A DNA stretch of 64,000 nt, from the NCBI GenBank assembly GCA_017555695.1, contig JAFZFX010000009.1, forward strand, positions 1 through 64,000, in the 5' to 3' direction. Origin of the DNA: Alistipes sp. (lineage in GTDB: Bacteria; Bacteroidota; Bacteroidia; Bacteroidales; Rikenellaceae). Below, piece by piece: positions 9,269 to 18,658 of the stretch. A model generated the notes under the pieces. It made no database searches, was not told where the DNA came from, and worked only from the letters and a program-made list of their open reading frames with translations. Each line of letters opens with the position of its first letter. Positions within the stretch are counted from its first letter, which is position 1. The position numbers and the translations under genes are program-made.

Positions 9269-9829
9269 ATGAAACGATTTCTATTACCTCACTTTTGCCG
9301 ACCTATCGGAATAGCAGTATGGCTCGTAGCGATAATTTGGGGATTTGGCCTAATCTACGATTGGGTTCACACCACTCCCCAATGGGCATACGCTCTACTT
9401 GGTCCAAGGCTTCAAGAAGAGAGTTTTGAATTTCCCATTTGGTCACGCCTCATCTATGACCGAGTACAGACAACCGCGCCTAACGGAGAATTGTGCTGGT
9501 ATGGCGATGCAGCCGCACCTCACCTTTTCAACCCACTTTTAGCACTTGCTATTTATATCGGTGCGGCTCTAATATTTTTCTCAAAAGAGAAAATCGAAGA
9601 CGAGATGGCTATATCAAAAAGATTACACTCTCTTATGATTGCATTTGCAATCAATATCTCACTACTCATCATCGGTTACGCCTGTGTATTTCTACCCAGC
9701 GGCATTCCTACTATCCTTGTGCAAATTATTGTCAATAATTTCGCAATATTTATGATTATTCTACCAATCGTATATATAATCCAACGCTGGTTAGATAATA
9801 GGAATCTAAAAGAGGAGATAATTTTATAA
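9269..9829 (+). CDS. Small membrane protein, paralogue 1 of 3
   Basis: A 186-residue protein with about four hydrophobic segments: one near residues 12-30, one before the charged loop, and two after it. The loop reads FSKEKIEDEMAISKRLHSL, near residue 108. This SKEKIEDEM sequence is the counterpart of CSREKVEDEM and CSREEVEDEM in the next two proteins, so the three are divergent paralogues. I recognise no named family. It heads a four-gene operon (gaps 11 and 36 bases, then an overlap) ending in an XRE-type regulator; such pairs may respond to envelope or membrane stress, but the role here is unknown. Confidence 0.75.
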   Translation: MKRFLLPHFCRPIGIAVWLVAIIWGFGLIYDWVHTTPQWAYALLGPRLQEESFEFPIWSRLIYDRVQTTAPNGELCWYGDAAAPHLFNPLLALAIYIGAALIFFSKEKIEDEMAISKRLHSLMIAFAINISLLIIGYACVFLPSGIPTILVQIIVNNFAIFMIILPIVYIIQRWLDNRNLKEEIIL

Positions 9830-9840
9830 CTATTACTACT

Positions 9841-10341
9841 ATGAAAGAAAAAGTTCCATTTGACCTTATTGGCCGCATCAAAGGCTCGGTCAAAAATTGG
9901 CTACTACCCTACCCGTTCAAGTTTGTCGGATTTGCGCTGTTGTTGGCGATGCTCGTCGCATTGGTTGCCAAAATCGCACTATTTGATGCCCCCACTAATG
10001 GCGACATCACTATCGACACAGTGGCAACCTCGATGACCATTAACAAAGTCTTAAGCATCGCGCTATATCTTGCAATATTCTTTATCACCTGCTCACGCGA
10101 AAAGGTGGAGGACGAGATGACAGCCGCCCTGCGAGGCGAGACATTGAAGGAGATTTGCTACTTGGTGTTGCTCGTATGGGTTGTAGCGCGCATCGCTATG
10201 ACCTGCGTTGCCGACAATACCTTCGCAATCACACACGACGACCCGATACTTGCACCCTTCATAATCTGGGTACTCTACTACGGTCGCTTCGAGCGCAAGA
10301 TGAAGGCACTCCGCCGCCAAAGCCGCGAATTCAAACTATAA
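9841..10341 (+). CDS. Small membrane protein, paralogue 2 of 3
   Basis: A 166-residue protein with about four hydrophobic segments and the shared loop ITCSREKVEDEMTAALRG near residue 80. The N-terminus is cytoplasmic-looking and basic (MKEKVPFDLIGRIKG), followed by the same short PYPFK element that precedes the first membrane span in its neighbours (LLPHF and LFPHRFK in the others). It lies between paralogues 1 and 3 in the same operon. Function unknown. Confidence 0.75.
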   Translation: MKEKVPFDLIGRIKGSVKNWLLPYPFKFVGFALLLAMLVALVAKIALFDAPTNGDITIDTVATSMTINKVLSIALYLAIFFITCSREKVEDEMTAALRGETLKEICYLVLLVWVVARIAMTCVADNTFAITHDDPILAPFIIWVLYYGRFERKMKALRRQSREFKL

Positions 10342-10377
10342 ACTATTACAATTACAAACGATAAAACTATTACAACA

Positions 10378-10830
10378 ATGAAAACACTGCTTTTTCCGCA
10401 CCGTTTCAAGAGAGTCGGATGGGTGATTTTTCCCTTTATCTTGATTATCGACATCGTAATAATGATTCTGATACACACCGAAGTACTCCAAAACACTACT
10501 GGCGTAATTCACGAAACTTTGAATATTGTAAATTCAAGCAGTGAGTTATTCACAAACATAGCAATCATAGGAAGTATAATCTGTATGCTGTTTATCACCT
10601 GTTCACGCGAGGAGGTCGAGGACGAAATGATTTCAAACATACGCTTGCAGGCGCTACTCGTTGCTCTTTATGTCAATTCGGCTATACTCATCGTTACATC
10701 GTTGATATTCTACTCGTTAGATTTCTTGAACATAATGATGTATAATATATTCACTACCCCACTTATCTTTATGGTGGTTTACCTTTGGAAGATGTGGATA
10801 TTAAAGAGAGGAGCAAGCGATGAACAATAA
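10378..10830 (+). CDS. Small membrane protein, paralogue 3 of 3
   Basis: A 150-residue protein with four predicted membrane spans and the shared loop FITCSREEVEDEMISNIRL near residue 76. The last 11 bases overlap the start of the downstream regulator gene, which indicates translational coupling between this membrane protein and the HTH protein. Function unknown. Confidence 0.75.
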   Translation: MKTLLFPHRFKRVGWVIFPFILIIDIVIMILIHTEVLQNTTGVIHETLNIVNSSSELFTNIAIIGSIICMLFITCSREEVEDEMISNIRLQALLVALYVNSAILIVTSLIFYSLDFLNIMMYNIFTTPLIFMVVYLWKMWILKRGASDEQ

Positions 10831-11020
10831 GATAAGAGTTGCGCGAGCCGAGGCGCGAATGACACAGCAACAGTTGGCCGAAGCGGCTGGCGTGAGCCGA
10901 CAGACTATCAACGCCATCGAGAGTGGCAAGTTCGTCCCATCGACGGTGCTGGCACTAAAGATGGCCCGCATATTCGGCAAACAAGTAGAGGAGATTTTCC
11001 AATTGGAAGATGAAGATTAG
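10820..11020 (+). CDS. XRE-family HTH transcriptional regulator
   Basis: A 66-residue protein that is essentially a single Cro/CI-type helix-turn-helix: RVARAEARMTQQQLAEAAGV (helices 1-2), SRQTINAIESGKFVPST (recognition helix and following turn) and ALKMARIFGKQVEEIFQLE. There is no sensor domain, so any signal must come through a partner, possibly the membrane proteins it is coupled to. It is the obvious candidate to bind the dyad TGTAAA-N6-TTTACA at the operon promoter. Confidence 0.9.
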   Translation: MNNKIRVARAEARMTQQQLAEAAGVSRQTINAIESGKFVPSTVLALKMARIFGKQVEEIFQLEDED

Positions 11021-11023
11021 AGT

Positions 11024-11066
11024 AAATCAATAAAGGCGATCTTCAGTGGGTCGCCTTTATTGATTT
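11024..11066. terminator. Bidirectional terminator between the XRE gene and queA
   Basis: AAATCAATAAAGGCGA and TCGCCTTTATTGATTT form a perfect 16-bp inverted repeat between two convergent genes. It ends both transcripts. Confidence 0.9.
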
Positions 11067-12279
11067 ATTTGTCGCATATAAGCAGTGACGAGTCACCGTA
11101 GGATAGGAAACGGAAGTCATTATCCAATGCGTAGTCGTACATTCTGCGCCAATCGCCATCGAGGTAGGCTGACACCAACAGCAGCAGAGTCGATTTCGGC
11201 TGATGGAAGTTGGTGATTATACGGCTCACAATGCGAAACTTGAAACCGAGCGGCGTAATCATTATCTGCGTTGCTGCCTTCAGGCGCTCGAGCCCCTCGC
11301 GCTGCATATAGCCGAGCAGATCCTCAATAGCCTCACGACCAGAATACTCCTGCGGAATGTCGTAGCTCTCCCACTGACCAATCACGCGCTCCTCATCGGG
11401 TCGTCCCGTCTGCCTTACACGCCAACCCAATACGGGCAGCGACTCCAAAGTGCGGACGCTCGTAGTACCCACAGCCGTAACATTGCCGTTGTGGCGCAGA
11501 AGATTCTCGAGCGTAGCACGGCGCACCTCAAAATGCTCGGTATGCATAGGGTGTTCAGCAGCGTTCTCGCTCTTGACGGGCAGGAACGTACCCGCACCCA
11601 CATGGAGCGTAACCTCGTCGAAGCAGAAGCCTCGCTGGCGCATATCGTCAATCATCTCAGCCGTGAAGTGCAGACCCGCAGTAGGTGCTGCCACCGAGCC
11701 CTCGAACTTGGAATAGACCGTCTGGTAGCGCTGTAAATCTACCTCCTCACTCTCGCGGTTGAGATAGGGCGGAATAGGAATACGACCCAGATACTCCAAC
11801 AACTGGCCGAAGGTCAAATCCACATCCCACTCAAAGCGCACGATATGCTCGCGCTCACCACGCTCTGCAATCTCGGCACGCAGAAGTGTTGTCGCACCCT
11901 CGTAGTCGAACTCAATCTGGATATACCCCTCCTTCCACTTCTTCAAGTTGCCGACGATGCAACTCCACTCGCACTCGCCCTTAACAGCAAAAGCGCGCTC
12001 GTAATCGGCAGGCTGATGTGGCTCGAGGCAGAAGACCTCGATACGCGCACCCGACGGCTTGTGCATAATCACGCGGGCACGAATCACCTTCGTGTTATTA
12101 AAGACGAGCAACGAACCCTCAGGCAGTTGCTCCGCGAGGTGTGCAAAGCGGCTCTGCTCGATGTTACCATTGCGGTAAACAAGCAGTTTTGAGTCGTTGC
12201 GGCGCTCAAGCGGGAACTTGGCGATGCGCTCATCGGGCAACGGATAGTCGAAGTCGTTTATATTGATGTGGCGTTCCAT
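11065..12279 (-). CDS. queA: S-adenosylmethionine:tRNA ribosyltransferase-isomerase
   Basis: QueA transfers and isomerises the ribose of S-adenosylmethionine onto preQ1-modified tRNA, making epoxyqueuosine in queuosine synthesis. The product is 404 residues, somewhat longer than the roughly 350 of E. coli QueA. Family signatures include LLVFNNTKVIRARV near residue 57, GLHFTAEMID with LHVGAGTFLPVK in the centre, and FHQPKSTLLLLVSA near the C-terminus. I start at the ATG at 12279 because the upstream in-frame TTG at 12300 overlaps the promoter -7 box and could not be transcribed. Other queuosine genes are not in the window. Confidence 0.95.
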   Translation of the reverse strand: MERHININDFDYPLPDERIAKFPLERRNDSKLLVYRNGNIEQSRFAHLAEQLPEGSLLVFNNTKVIRARVIMHKPSGARIEVFCLEPHQPADYERAFAVKGECEWSCIVGNLKKWKEGYIQIEFDYEGATTLLRAEIAERGEREHIVRFEWDVDLTFGQLLEYLGRIPIPPYLNRESEEVDLQRYQTVYSKFEGSVAAPTAGLHFTAEMIDDMRQRGFCFDEVTLHVGAGTFLPVKSENAAEHPMHTEHFEVRRATLENLLRHNGNVTAVGTTSVRTLESLPVLGWRVRQTGRPDEERVIGQWESYDIPQEYSGREAIEDLLGYMQREGLERLKAATQIMITPLGFKFRIVSRIITNFHQPKSTLLLLVSAYLDGDWRRMYDYALDNDFRFLSYGDSSLLICDK

Positions 12280-12297
12280 AAGATTCACTATTTTCTG

Positions 12298-12328
12298 CAA
12301 AGGTACAAAATTGGATTCGACCGAGCAA
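12298..12328 (-). promoter_or_regulatory. Bacteroidota-type promoter of queA
   Basis: On the minus strand TACCTTTG (plus-strand CAAAGGTA, 12298-12305) is preceded by TTG (plus CAA, 12326-12328) with a 20-base spacer. The resulting leader is only about 10-15 bases. Confidence 0.75.
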
Positions 12329-12340
12329 CATCATCACAAC

Positions 12341-12378
12341 AAAAAAGGGTTGCGCAACAATTAGTGCTGCTGCAACCC
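12341..12378 (-). terminator. Terminator of the GH95-GH33-lipoprotein operon
   Basis: On the minus strand GGGTTGC and GCAACCC pair and are followed by TTTTTTG. It lies directly behind the queA promoter. Confidence 0.75.
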
Positions 12379-12403
12379 CATATAAATTAAGCGAAAACGC
12401 CCC

Positions 12404-12838
12404 TTACTTCTTGCGAACAAGCTTGAAAGTGTAGGTTGTACCCACCTGCACGGGGTCGTCGTAGTCGAAATAGATCAAGTCGTTGTTACCATAGTTGATA
12501 CGACCCTCCAGAACCGCGTGAGTAACCTTCTGGGCATCATAGCCGAGCATCAAAATGATAGGATACTTTGTGGCGCGGTCAAAATCAACACCCCAAAGTG
12601 TCTCGGTGAACATACCATCCCAATCCGAACCCAACGAGAAGCGGTGGTCAGCCTTGAACTCGATAGTGTTACCCTCAGCAATGTAGGAATCAACCATAGG
12701 AGGCGACACACTCTCTACCAACCACTTACCCTGCAAAACAGTATCGTAGTTAATCTCCTCTACATCGTCCTTCTTGCACGACGAGAATATAACAGCCGAG
12801 CAGAGTGCAACGGCAACAATCATAAAAAATCTCTTCAT
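12404..12838 (-). CDS. Small lipocalin-like lipoprotein
   Basis: A 144-residue protein with a signal ending in the lipobox FSSC (Cys at residue 20). The mature part starts with a GKW element (LQGKWLVESVSPP) followed by beta-strand-like segments ending YTFKLVRK. The pattern suggests a lipocalin-like beta barrel, but this is a fold guess. It begins 75 bases after the sialidase stop with no recognisable promoter, so it is probably the last gene of the fucosidase-sialidase operon. Its role is unknown. Confidence 0.7.
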   Translation of the reverse strand: MKRFFMIVAVALCSAVIFSSCKKDDVEEINYDTVLQGKWLVESVSPPMVDSYIAEGNTIEFKADHRFSLGSDWDGMFTETLWGVDFDRATKYPIILMLGYDAQKVTHAVLEGRINYGNNDLIYFDYDDPVQVGTTYTFKLVRKK

Positions 12839-12913
12839 AGTAGTAATCTGTTTATGTAATTATCAATCTATTAACGCTTTTATCACTTGTTTTATTGCTT
12901 GGCGCACATTGCA

Positions 12914-14245
12914 TTAAAAGTTCAACACCTTCGCCTGCTTCTTGTCGTAGCGGTACTTGCCATTGGTGAGTTGCTCAAGCGAGTAACTGTCGTAGACAAT
13001 GGTATAGCCACCACCCTCCCACGGAGAGTAGGTCTCCTCCTCGAAGAGGAACGCCAGACGGTTGTTGCGCTGCCAGCTCATAGTTGAGTAGGCCGAGCCG
13101 AGTTTGGTCACCTGATAATATCCCTCCCAATCGGCTGCCACCTTGGCGGGTGTGGCGTAGTCCGCCTCATCGACCAGAGCCTTGTAGTAGATTCCCACAT
13201 TTGTGCGCTTGGGACCCATAGGTACCGACTGCACCAGCAGGCTCACGGGCTTGCCGTCGCTAACACGGCAGGCGGGCAAGAGCATAATCTCGCCGTTGCA
13301 GGCGTTATCCTTCGACTCGACACCTCTGTTCGAGGCCAGCGACTGAGCCATCGTACCCCACGCACCTGTACCTTTGGCAACATCGTCGTAGGTAAAGATA
13401 TTCATCTGTCGGCCACCCCACACTCGTGAGCTAATAAGCACACGGCCATCGGGCAACTCCTCGACCTTGGCCTCGTCGGCCTGTTGGGGAATGGCAGCGA
13501 CCTCCACTCCACCCAATACTCGCCAGTTACCGCCGAAATTATCGGAGTAAAGCACGAAGTTCACCCACGAACCTTTGGCTGGCTGCACCAGCACAGCGCA
13601 GTAGAGGCGGTAGTATTTACCCATCTTCACATAGCGACTCTGCACGATGCGACCCGACGCCACAAACATAGACTTCACTGGGCCGTAGGGGCTATTATCG
13701 AACTGCTCGTAGATGCTCTCCGAGATATCCTCGGGCGTACTCCAGGTGTTGCCATAGTCACCACTATAGAAGCGCGCAATGGCCTGATGGTTGTGGCGCG
13801 TACCCTTGATATACGACACATTACCCGCACAGCTCAACACCATCACCTGGCTGCTCTCCTTGTCAGCCACGATGGCAGGGTCACCAAACGCGACATTCAG
13901 GAAGTTGGGCGACTCCTCGCCCTGACCCTCTGCCAGAAGGTATGTCTTACCCCACTTTTTACCGTGGTTGCGGCTTGTGCGATAGACCAAATCGATGCGA
14001 CCATTAGGCACAACACCGATATCCTCACGGCTGAAACGATAGTCACACACCGTCACCAGATGACCATTCGACGCAGTCGCGATTGCGGGGATACGGAATG
14101 GTATGCAGGTGGTATTAGGCTTGATATAAAGCTCACGGCGTGTAGCGCTCTCTCCATCTGCGCCAGCAGTTTGAGCCACAGCCTCGCGGCTTGCCATTGC
14201 AGCAAAGCCGAGCAACAGAAGGGCAAATATTCTCTTGCGAATCAT
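12914..14245 (-). CDS. Exported exo-alpha-sialidase (GH33)
   Basis: GH33 sialidases release terminal sialic acids from host glycoconjugates. The product is about 443 residues with a Sec signal ending near AVAQ (residue ~25). The family hallmarks are the Arg-bearing FRIP element (CIPFRIPAIA) and at least three Asp boxes (SRNHGKKW, SGDYGNTW, SDNFGGNW). The protein is short: many Bacteroidales sialidases carry an extra N-terminal carbohydrate-binding domain of about 100-150 residues that is absent here. I start at the ATG at 14245, 12 bases after the fucosidase stop; the TTG at 14257 adds no signal-like residues. It is cotranscribed with the upstream GH95 gene. Confidence 0.92.
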   Translation of the reverse strand: MIRKRIFALLLLGFAAMASREAVAQTAGADGESATRRELYIKPNTTCIPFRIPAIATASNGHLVTVCDYRFSREDIGVVPNGRIDLVYRTSRNHGKKWGKTYLLAEGQGEESPNFLNVAFGDPAIVADKESSQVMVLSCAGNVSYIKGTRHNHQAIARFYSGDYGNTWSTPEDISESIYEQFDNSPYGPVKSMFVASGRIVQSRYVKMGKYYRLYCAVLVQPAKGSWVNFVLYSDNFGGNWRVLGGVEVAAIPQQADEAKVEELPDGRVLISSRVWGGRQMNIFTYDDVAKGTGAWGTMAQSLASNRGVESKDNACNGEIMLLPACRVSDGKPVSLLVQSVPMGPKRTNVGIYYKALVDEADYATPAKVAADWEGYYQVTKLGSAYSTMSWQRNNRLAFLFEEETYSPWEGGGYTIVYDSYSLEQLTNGKYRYDKKQAKVLNF

Positions 14246-14257
14246 CTTAATTATCAA

Positions 14258-16702
14258 CTATTTTATACCATTAATCTTATAAATGCCGCCCTTTTCGGTC
14301 TGGATTTCGGCAACATAGTAATCACCCTGAAGCGTAGCCTCAACACCAGATAGTTTGAATGGTGATTTAGCACGCACTACACACGCCTGACCCTGCAACG
14401 AGAGAATCTTTCCGCCCGTTACTCGGCCAGCGCTCCACTCCAAGTCCACCTCAAAGGCACCGCGGGCACGCAGACCACGATAGCTACCCTCGCTCCAAGC
14501 GGTAGGAAGTGCGGGCAGGAGATCTACACTGCCGTGATGGCTCTGCAACAACATCTCGGCAACGCCAGAGATACCGCCGAAGTTACCATCAATCTGGAAT
14601 GGCGGGTGAGCATCCAACAAGTTGGGATATGTACCGCCACCCGTAGCATATTGAGTACGGCCATCATCCACATAGGTGAGCAACATACGGTAGATGCGGT
14701 GAGCGTGGTCGCCATCCAGCAGACGAGCCCACAGATTGACTCTCCAGCCAGTAGACCATCCCGTAGCCTTATCGCCACGTAACTCCAGCGAGCGAGCCGA
14801 TGCGGCAGCCAAGTCGGGAGTCTTCTCGGGTGTGATATGGCTACCAGGGAAGAGACCAATCAGGTGTGACTGGTGACGATGCAGAGGCTCGGGGTCCTCC
14901 CAATCGTAATACCACTCCTGAAGGTTCCCCTTATGGCCAATCTGATAGGGATAGAGGCGCACCATAACATCGGCGATGCGTTTCTGCAACTCCTCGTCCA
15001 CGCCCAACACCTCGGCAGCCGATGCCGTAGCCGAAAGACACTCACGGATGATTGCCAAGTCGCAAGTGGTACCATAAGCCGTCGGACCAGCATAGCCATC
15101 GGGCGTACGGAAGTAGTTTTCGGGCGAAGTGGCGGGCGAAGTTATCAGGTTGCCGTTCTTATCCTCAACGAGCCAGTCGAGACAGAACTCGGCTGCACCC
15201 TTCAGCAGAGGATAACCTCTCTCGGCGAGGAACTCCTTGTCGAGAGTGAACTGATAGTGCTCCCACAGATGTGTCGAGAGCCACGCACCACCCATAGGCC
15301 AGCAAGCCCACGAGGGGTCACCCCAGAACTCTCCTACGGGGTTGGTCATAGCCCAAATATCAGAGTTGTGGCAAGTCACCCAACCGCCACAATTATAGTA
15401 GTTGCGAGCAGAGTGTTTACCCGTTTGTGCGATGTTACCGATAAATGACAACAGAGGCTCGTGCAGCTCCGAGAGGTTGAGCACCTCGGCGGGCCAATAG
15501 TTCTCCTCGGTATTGATGTTCACGGTATAGTTACTATGCCACGGGGCAGTCAAATTATCGTTCCATATACCCTGCAGATTCATCGGCACGCCCTCTGTGC
15601 GCGAAGCCGAAATCATCAGATAACGACCAAACTGGAAGTAGAGCATCTCGAGGTTGTTATCCTCGGCGCCAGCGGTCATAGCCTTCAAGCGCTCATCGGT
15701 GGGCAGCGGCGATACCTCGCTCACGGCACCCAACTGCAAATCGACTCTATCGAAGAACGAAGCGAAGTCCTCAGTGTGACGCTTACGGAGCTGCTTAAAT
15801 GAGTGGCGCTCGGCCGATGCCATACGCTCGGCGGCAATGGCTGTGGGGTCCACACCCTCCTTGGCGGGGTCTTTATCGAATCCGTTGAAACTTGTGGCAG
15901 CGGTCAAAAGCAACACCACGCGGCGACAATCCTTGAGTTGCAACTTGCCATCCTGGCTCACCACCTGGCCATCAACCTCGACGGGTTTAATCATAGTCGT
16001 AAAGCGCATACCGCGACTCTCATCCCACGATACGGCACGATGATAAGAGATATGATACGGAGCATAACCCTCGGCAACAAGCATATCCTGCTCCGAGCGA
16101 GTCGTATAGCGCAGCTTGCTATCGAACGAGAGTACGCCATTCATCGGCTGCTCACCCTCGGCCTTGAGTTCTACAACCATAGCCTTGTCGGGGTATGAGA
16201 CAAAATAGGTGCGTGTGTATTCGGTATTGTCGGCCGAATAGCTCACCTTCGACAACGCCTTGCTGATATCCAGCTCACGCGAATAGTTACTAACATCTCC
16301 GCCCTTATCGAAATCTATCAGCAACGAACCCATAGGCAGGTAGAACTCCGAGAAGCTACCCTGCAGACGCTGCTGGAGGCGATTGGCCGTAGCATAATCC
16401 TCTCGCACCAAAGCCTCACGCACAGGTGCCAAACCCTCCTTGGCGGCCAATGTATCGACATTGACATCGACGGGCTCGCCCGACCACAAAGTCATATCAT
16501 TCAGGTCGATGCGTTCACGCTCGACACCGCCATAGATGATGGCTCCCTGCTGGCCATTACCCATTACCAGAGTCTCGATAAAGACCTCGGCGGGTTTATC
16601 GTACCACAAACGCCAACGGGCATCCGACTTCTCGCTATTGCAGCTAACCGACAACAGCACTGCACCCAAAGCGACCAATCTGAACAACGGCTTAATCTTC
16701 AT
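14258..16702 (-). CDS. GH95 alpha-L-fucosidase lipoprotein
   Basis: GH95 enzymes are inverting fucosidases or galactosidases; most act on Fuc-alpha-1,2-Gal caps of mucins and milk oligosaccharides. The product is about 814 residues with a lipobox LLSVSC (Cys ~22). The active-site signatures are present: NINTEENYW near residue 396 (paired Asn), [10 protein letters not shown] near 526 (catalytic Glu) and QIDGNFGG near 704 (catalytic Asp). I start at the ATG at 16702 since the TTG at 16735 only lengthens the n-region. With the sialidase immediately downstream, the operon looks built to uncap fucosylated and sialylated mucin-type glycans. Confidence 0.93.
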   Translation of the reverse strand: MKIKPLFRLVALGAVLLSVSCNSEKSDARWRLWYDKPAEVFIETLVMGNGQQGAIIYGGVERERIDLNDMTLWSGEPVDVNVDTLAAKEGLAPVREALVREDYATANRLQQRLQGSFSEFYLPMGSLLIDFDKGGDVSNYSRELDISKALSKVSYSADNTEYTRTYFVSYPDKAMVVELKAEGEQPMNGVLSFDSKLRYTTRSEQDMLVAEGYAPYHISYHRAVSWDESRGMRFTTMIKPVEVDGQVVSQDGKLQLKDCRRVVLLLTAATSFNGFDKDPAKEGVDPTAIAAERMASAERHSFKQLRKRHTEDFASFFDRVDLQLGAVSEVSPLPTDERLKAMTAGAEDNNLEMLYFQFGRYLMISASRTEGVPMNLQGIWNDNLTAPWHSNYTVNINTEENYWPAEVLNLSELHEPLLSFIGNIAQTGKHSARNYYNCGGWVTCHNSDIWAMTNPVGEFWGDPSWACWPMGGAWLSTHLWEHYQFTLDKEFLAERGYPLLKGAAEFCLDWLVEDKNGNLITSPATSPENYFRTPDGYAGPTAYGTTCDLAIIRECLSATASAAEVLGVDEELQKRIADVMVRLYPYQIGHKGNLQEWYYDWEDPEPLHRHQSHLIGLFPGSHITPEKTPDLAAASARSLELRGDKATGWSTGWRVNLWARLLDGDHAHRIYRMLLTYVDDGRTQYATGGGTYPNLLDAHPPFQIDGNFGGISGVAEMLLQSHHGSVDLLPALPTAWSEGSYRGLRARGAFEVDLEWSAGRVTGGKILSLQGQACVVRAKSPFKLSGVEATLQGDYYVAEIQTEKGGIYKINGIK

Positions 16703-16752
16703 ATTCAAAACTTTTAGGTTAATTACGGGCGGCAACTCGCCCCCGACATTGA

Positions 16753-16760
16753 CAAATATA
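16753..16760 (-). promoter_or_regulatory. Putative -7 element of the GH95-GH33 operon
   Basis: TATATTTG on the minus strand, about 50 bases before the GH95 ATG. A TTTTG lies 12 bases further upstream, closer than the usual 19-20. Confidence 0.5.
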
Positions 16761-16823
16761 CATCATTTTATCCAAAATTTAGCACGACCGCGGGCAAGAT
16801 GTTTCATTTATAGTTTTTTTTCT

Positions 16824-16831
16824 TAAATTTG
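16824..16831 (+). promoter_or_regulatory. Putative -7 element of the kdgK-eda-exuT operon
   Basis: TAAATTTG, 33 bases before the kdgK ATG, in a divergent region shared with the GH95 promoter. Confidence 0.5.
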
Positions 16832-16864
16832 TAGAGATGTTTTCCAATTATAGACTCTTTTTTT

Positions 16865-17902
16865 ATGGGTAAAGTCGTTACTTTCGGTGAGATTATGTTG
16901 CGCTTGGCAACCCCCGATTATCTGCGATTCGCGCAGTCAAACACCTTCTCGGCAACATACGGCGGAGGTGAGGCCAATGTAGCGGTGTCGCTGGCCAACT
17001 ATGGTATTGATGTAGACTTCGTTACACGCCTACCACAGAACGATATAGCAGCAGCCTGCGTAGCAGAACTACGCAAACACAATGTCGGCACACGCAACAT
17101 CGTCTATGGCGGTGAGCGCCTGGGTATATACTTTCTCGAGACGGGAGCGGTAGCACGCCCGAGCAAGGTGGTGTATGACCGTGCCCACTCGTCAATCTCG
17201 ACAATCGAAAAGGGCATGATTGATTGGGAGAAGGTCTTTGACGGAGCAACCTGGTTTCACTGGACTGGCATCACTCCCGCCATCAGCGCCTCGGCAGCCG
17301 AAGTGTGTCTGGAGGCGTGTCGCGCAGCCAACCGACTCGGCATCACAGTATCGTGCGACCTGAACTATCGCAAGAATCTTTGGAAATATGGCAAGAGCGC
17401 ATCGGAGGTAATGCCTGCCCTTGTTGAGTGCTGCGACATAATACTTGGCAACGAGGAGGATGCCGAAAAGGTCTTTGGCATCAAGCCCGAGGGTTTCGAC
17501 GTAACCGCCACAGAGGGCAAGGTCGATTCGGCAGCGTTCCGCAGCGTATGCGAGCAACTGATGACGCGTTTCCCACGAGCAAAAAAGGTAATCATCACTC
17601 TGCGTGGCTCAATCAACGCCAACCACAACACTTGGGGCGGCGTGCTTTTCGACGGAGCAACACTCTTTGAGTCACCCCGTTACGACATCACTCACATCGT
17701 GGATAGAGTGGGTGGCGGCGACTCGTTTATGGGCGGTCTAATCTACGGACTTATCACCTACGACAGCGACCAGCGCGCGCTCGACTTTGCCGTTGCGGCA
17801 TCGTGCCTCAAGCACACCATCTACGGCGACTTCAATATGGTGAGCGTCAGCGAGGTGGAGAATCTGATGAAGGGCGATGGCTCGGGACGAGTATCTCGCT
17901 AA
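16865..17902 (+). CDS. kdgK: 2-keto-3-deoxygluconate kinase (PfkB family)
   Basis: The enzyme phosphorylates 2-keto-3-deoxygluconate to KDPG in hexuronate catabolism. It is a 345-residue ribokinase/PfkB protein: GGEANVAVSLANYG near residue 38 (sugar binding), and VDRVGGGDSFMGGLIYGL near 280, the anion-hole and catalytic-base signature with Gly in place of the usual Ala. The assignment to KDG rather than another sugar rests on the next gene, a KDPG aldolase, and a hexuronate-type transporter after that. The operon spacing is 57 and 27 bases. Confidence 0.88.
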   Translation: MGKVVTFGEIMLRLATPDYLRFAQSNTFSATYGGGEANVAVSLANYGIDVDFVTRLPQNDIAAACVAELRKHNVGTRNIVYGGERLGIYFLETGAVARPSKVVYDRAHSSISTIEKGMIDWEKVFDGATWFHWTGITPAISASAAEVCLEACRAANRLGITVSCDLNYRKNLWKYGKSASEVMPALVECCDIILGNEEDAEKVFGIKPEGFDVTATEGKVDSAAFRSVCEQLMTRFPRAKKVIITLRGSINANHNTWGGVLFDGATLFESPRYDITHIVDRVGGGDSFMGGLIYGLITYDSDQRALDFAVAASCLKHTIYGDFNMVSVSEVENLMKGDGSGRVSR

Positions 17903-17959
17903 ACATAAAAAACTCAACACAATAAAAACAGAACTAAACCGATTGAACCAAATAAAAAC

Positions 17960-18631
17960 ATGGCACGATTTACAAAGATAGAGGTCTTGACGGCTATGCA
18001 GCTTACGGGTGTTGTTCCCGTCTTTTACAACGCCGACCTCGAGACAGCAAAGCAGGTGGTGAAAGCCTGCTACGAGGGTGGCATCCGCGCCTTTGAGTTT
18101 ACCAACCGCGGTGACTTCGCACACGAGATATTCGGTAGCCTGAACAAGTGGGCGGCCAAGGAGTGCCCCGAGTTGATTTTAGGTGTGGGTAGCATCGTCG
18201 ATGCACCAACGGCTGCGCTCTACATCCAGCTGGGCGCCAACTTCATCGTAGGTCCGCTCTTCAATGCCGAGGTGGCCAAGGTCTGCAACCGCCGACTCAT
18301 ACCCTACACTCCAGGCTGCGGCAGCGTTAGCGAAATAGGCACAGCACAAGAAGCAGGATGTGATTTAGTTAAAATCTTCCCTGCAGGAGAGGTTGGTGGA
18401 CCCTCATTCGTCAAGAATATCAAGGCGCCTATGCCGTGGTCGATGATTATGGCTACGGGAGCCGTCGAGCCCGAGGAGGGCAACCTCACAAAGTGGTTCA
18501 AGGCGGGCGTAACGGTGGTAGGTATGGGCTCAAAGCTCTTCCCCAAGGATGTGATAGCCAACAAGGATTGGACCTTCATCAGCAACCAATGCCGCTTCGC
18601 CATAGAGGTGATAGCCAAAGCAAAAGAGTAA
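17960..18631 (+). CDS. eda: 2-keto-3-deoxy-6-phosphogluconate aldolase
   Basis: KDPG aldolase splits KDPG into pyruvate and glyceraldehyde 3-phosphate. The 223-residue protein carries the family landmarks: FEFTNRGD (Glu near residue 46, base), [21 protein letters not shown] and [10 protein letters not shown], where the Lys (~140) forms the Schiff base. It follows kdgK and precedes a hexuronate transporter, giving the lower half of glucuronate/galacturonate degradation. Uronate isomerase, the reductases and the dehydratases are not in this window. Confidence 0.93.
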   Translation: MARFTKIEVLTAMQLTGVVPVFYNADLETAKQVVKACYEGGIRAFEFTNRGDFAHEIFGSLNKWAAKECPELILGVGSIVDAPTAALYIQLGANFIVGPLFNAEVAKVCNRRLIPYTPGCGSVSEIGTAQEAGCDLVKIFPAGEVGGPSFVKNIKAPMPWSMIMATGAVEPEEGNLTKWFKAGVTVVGMGSKLFPKDVIANKDWTFISNQCRFAIEVIAKAKE

Positions 18632-18658
18632 AACAACTATACCTAAAACTTCAACTAA

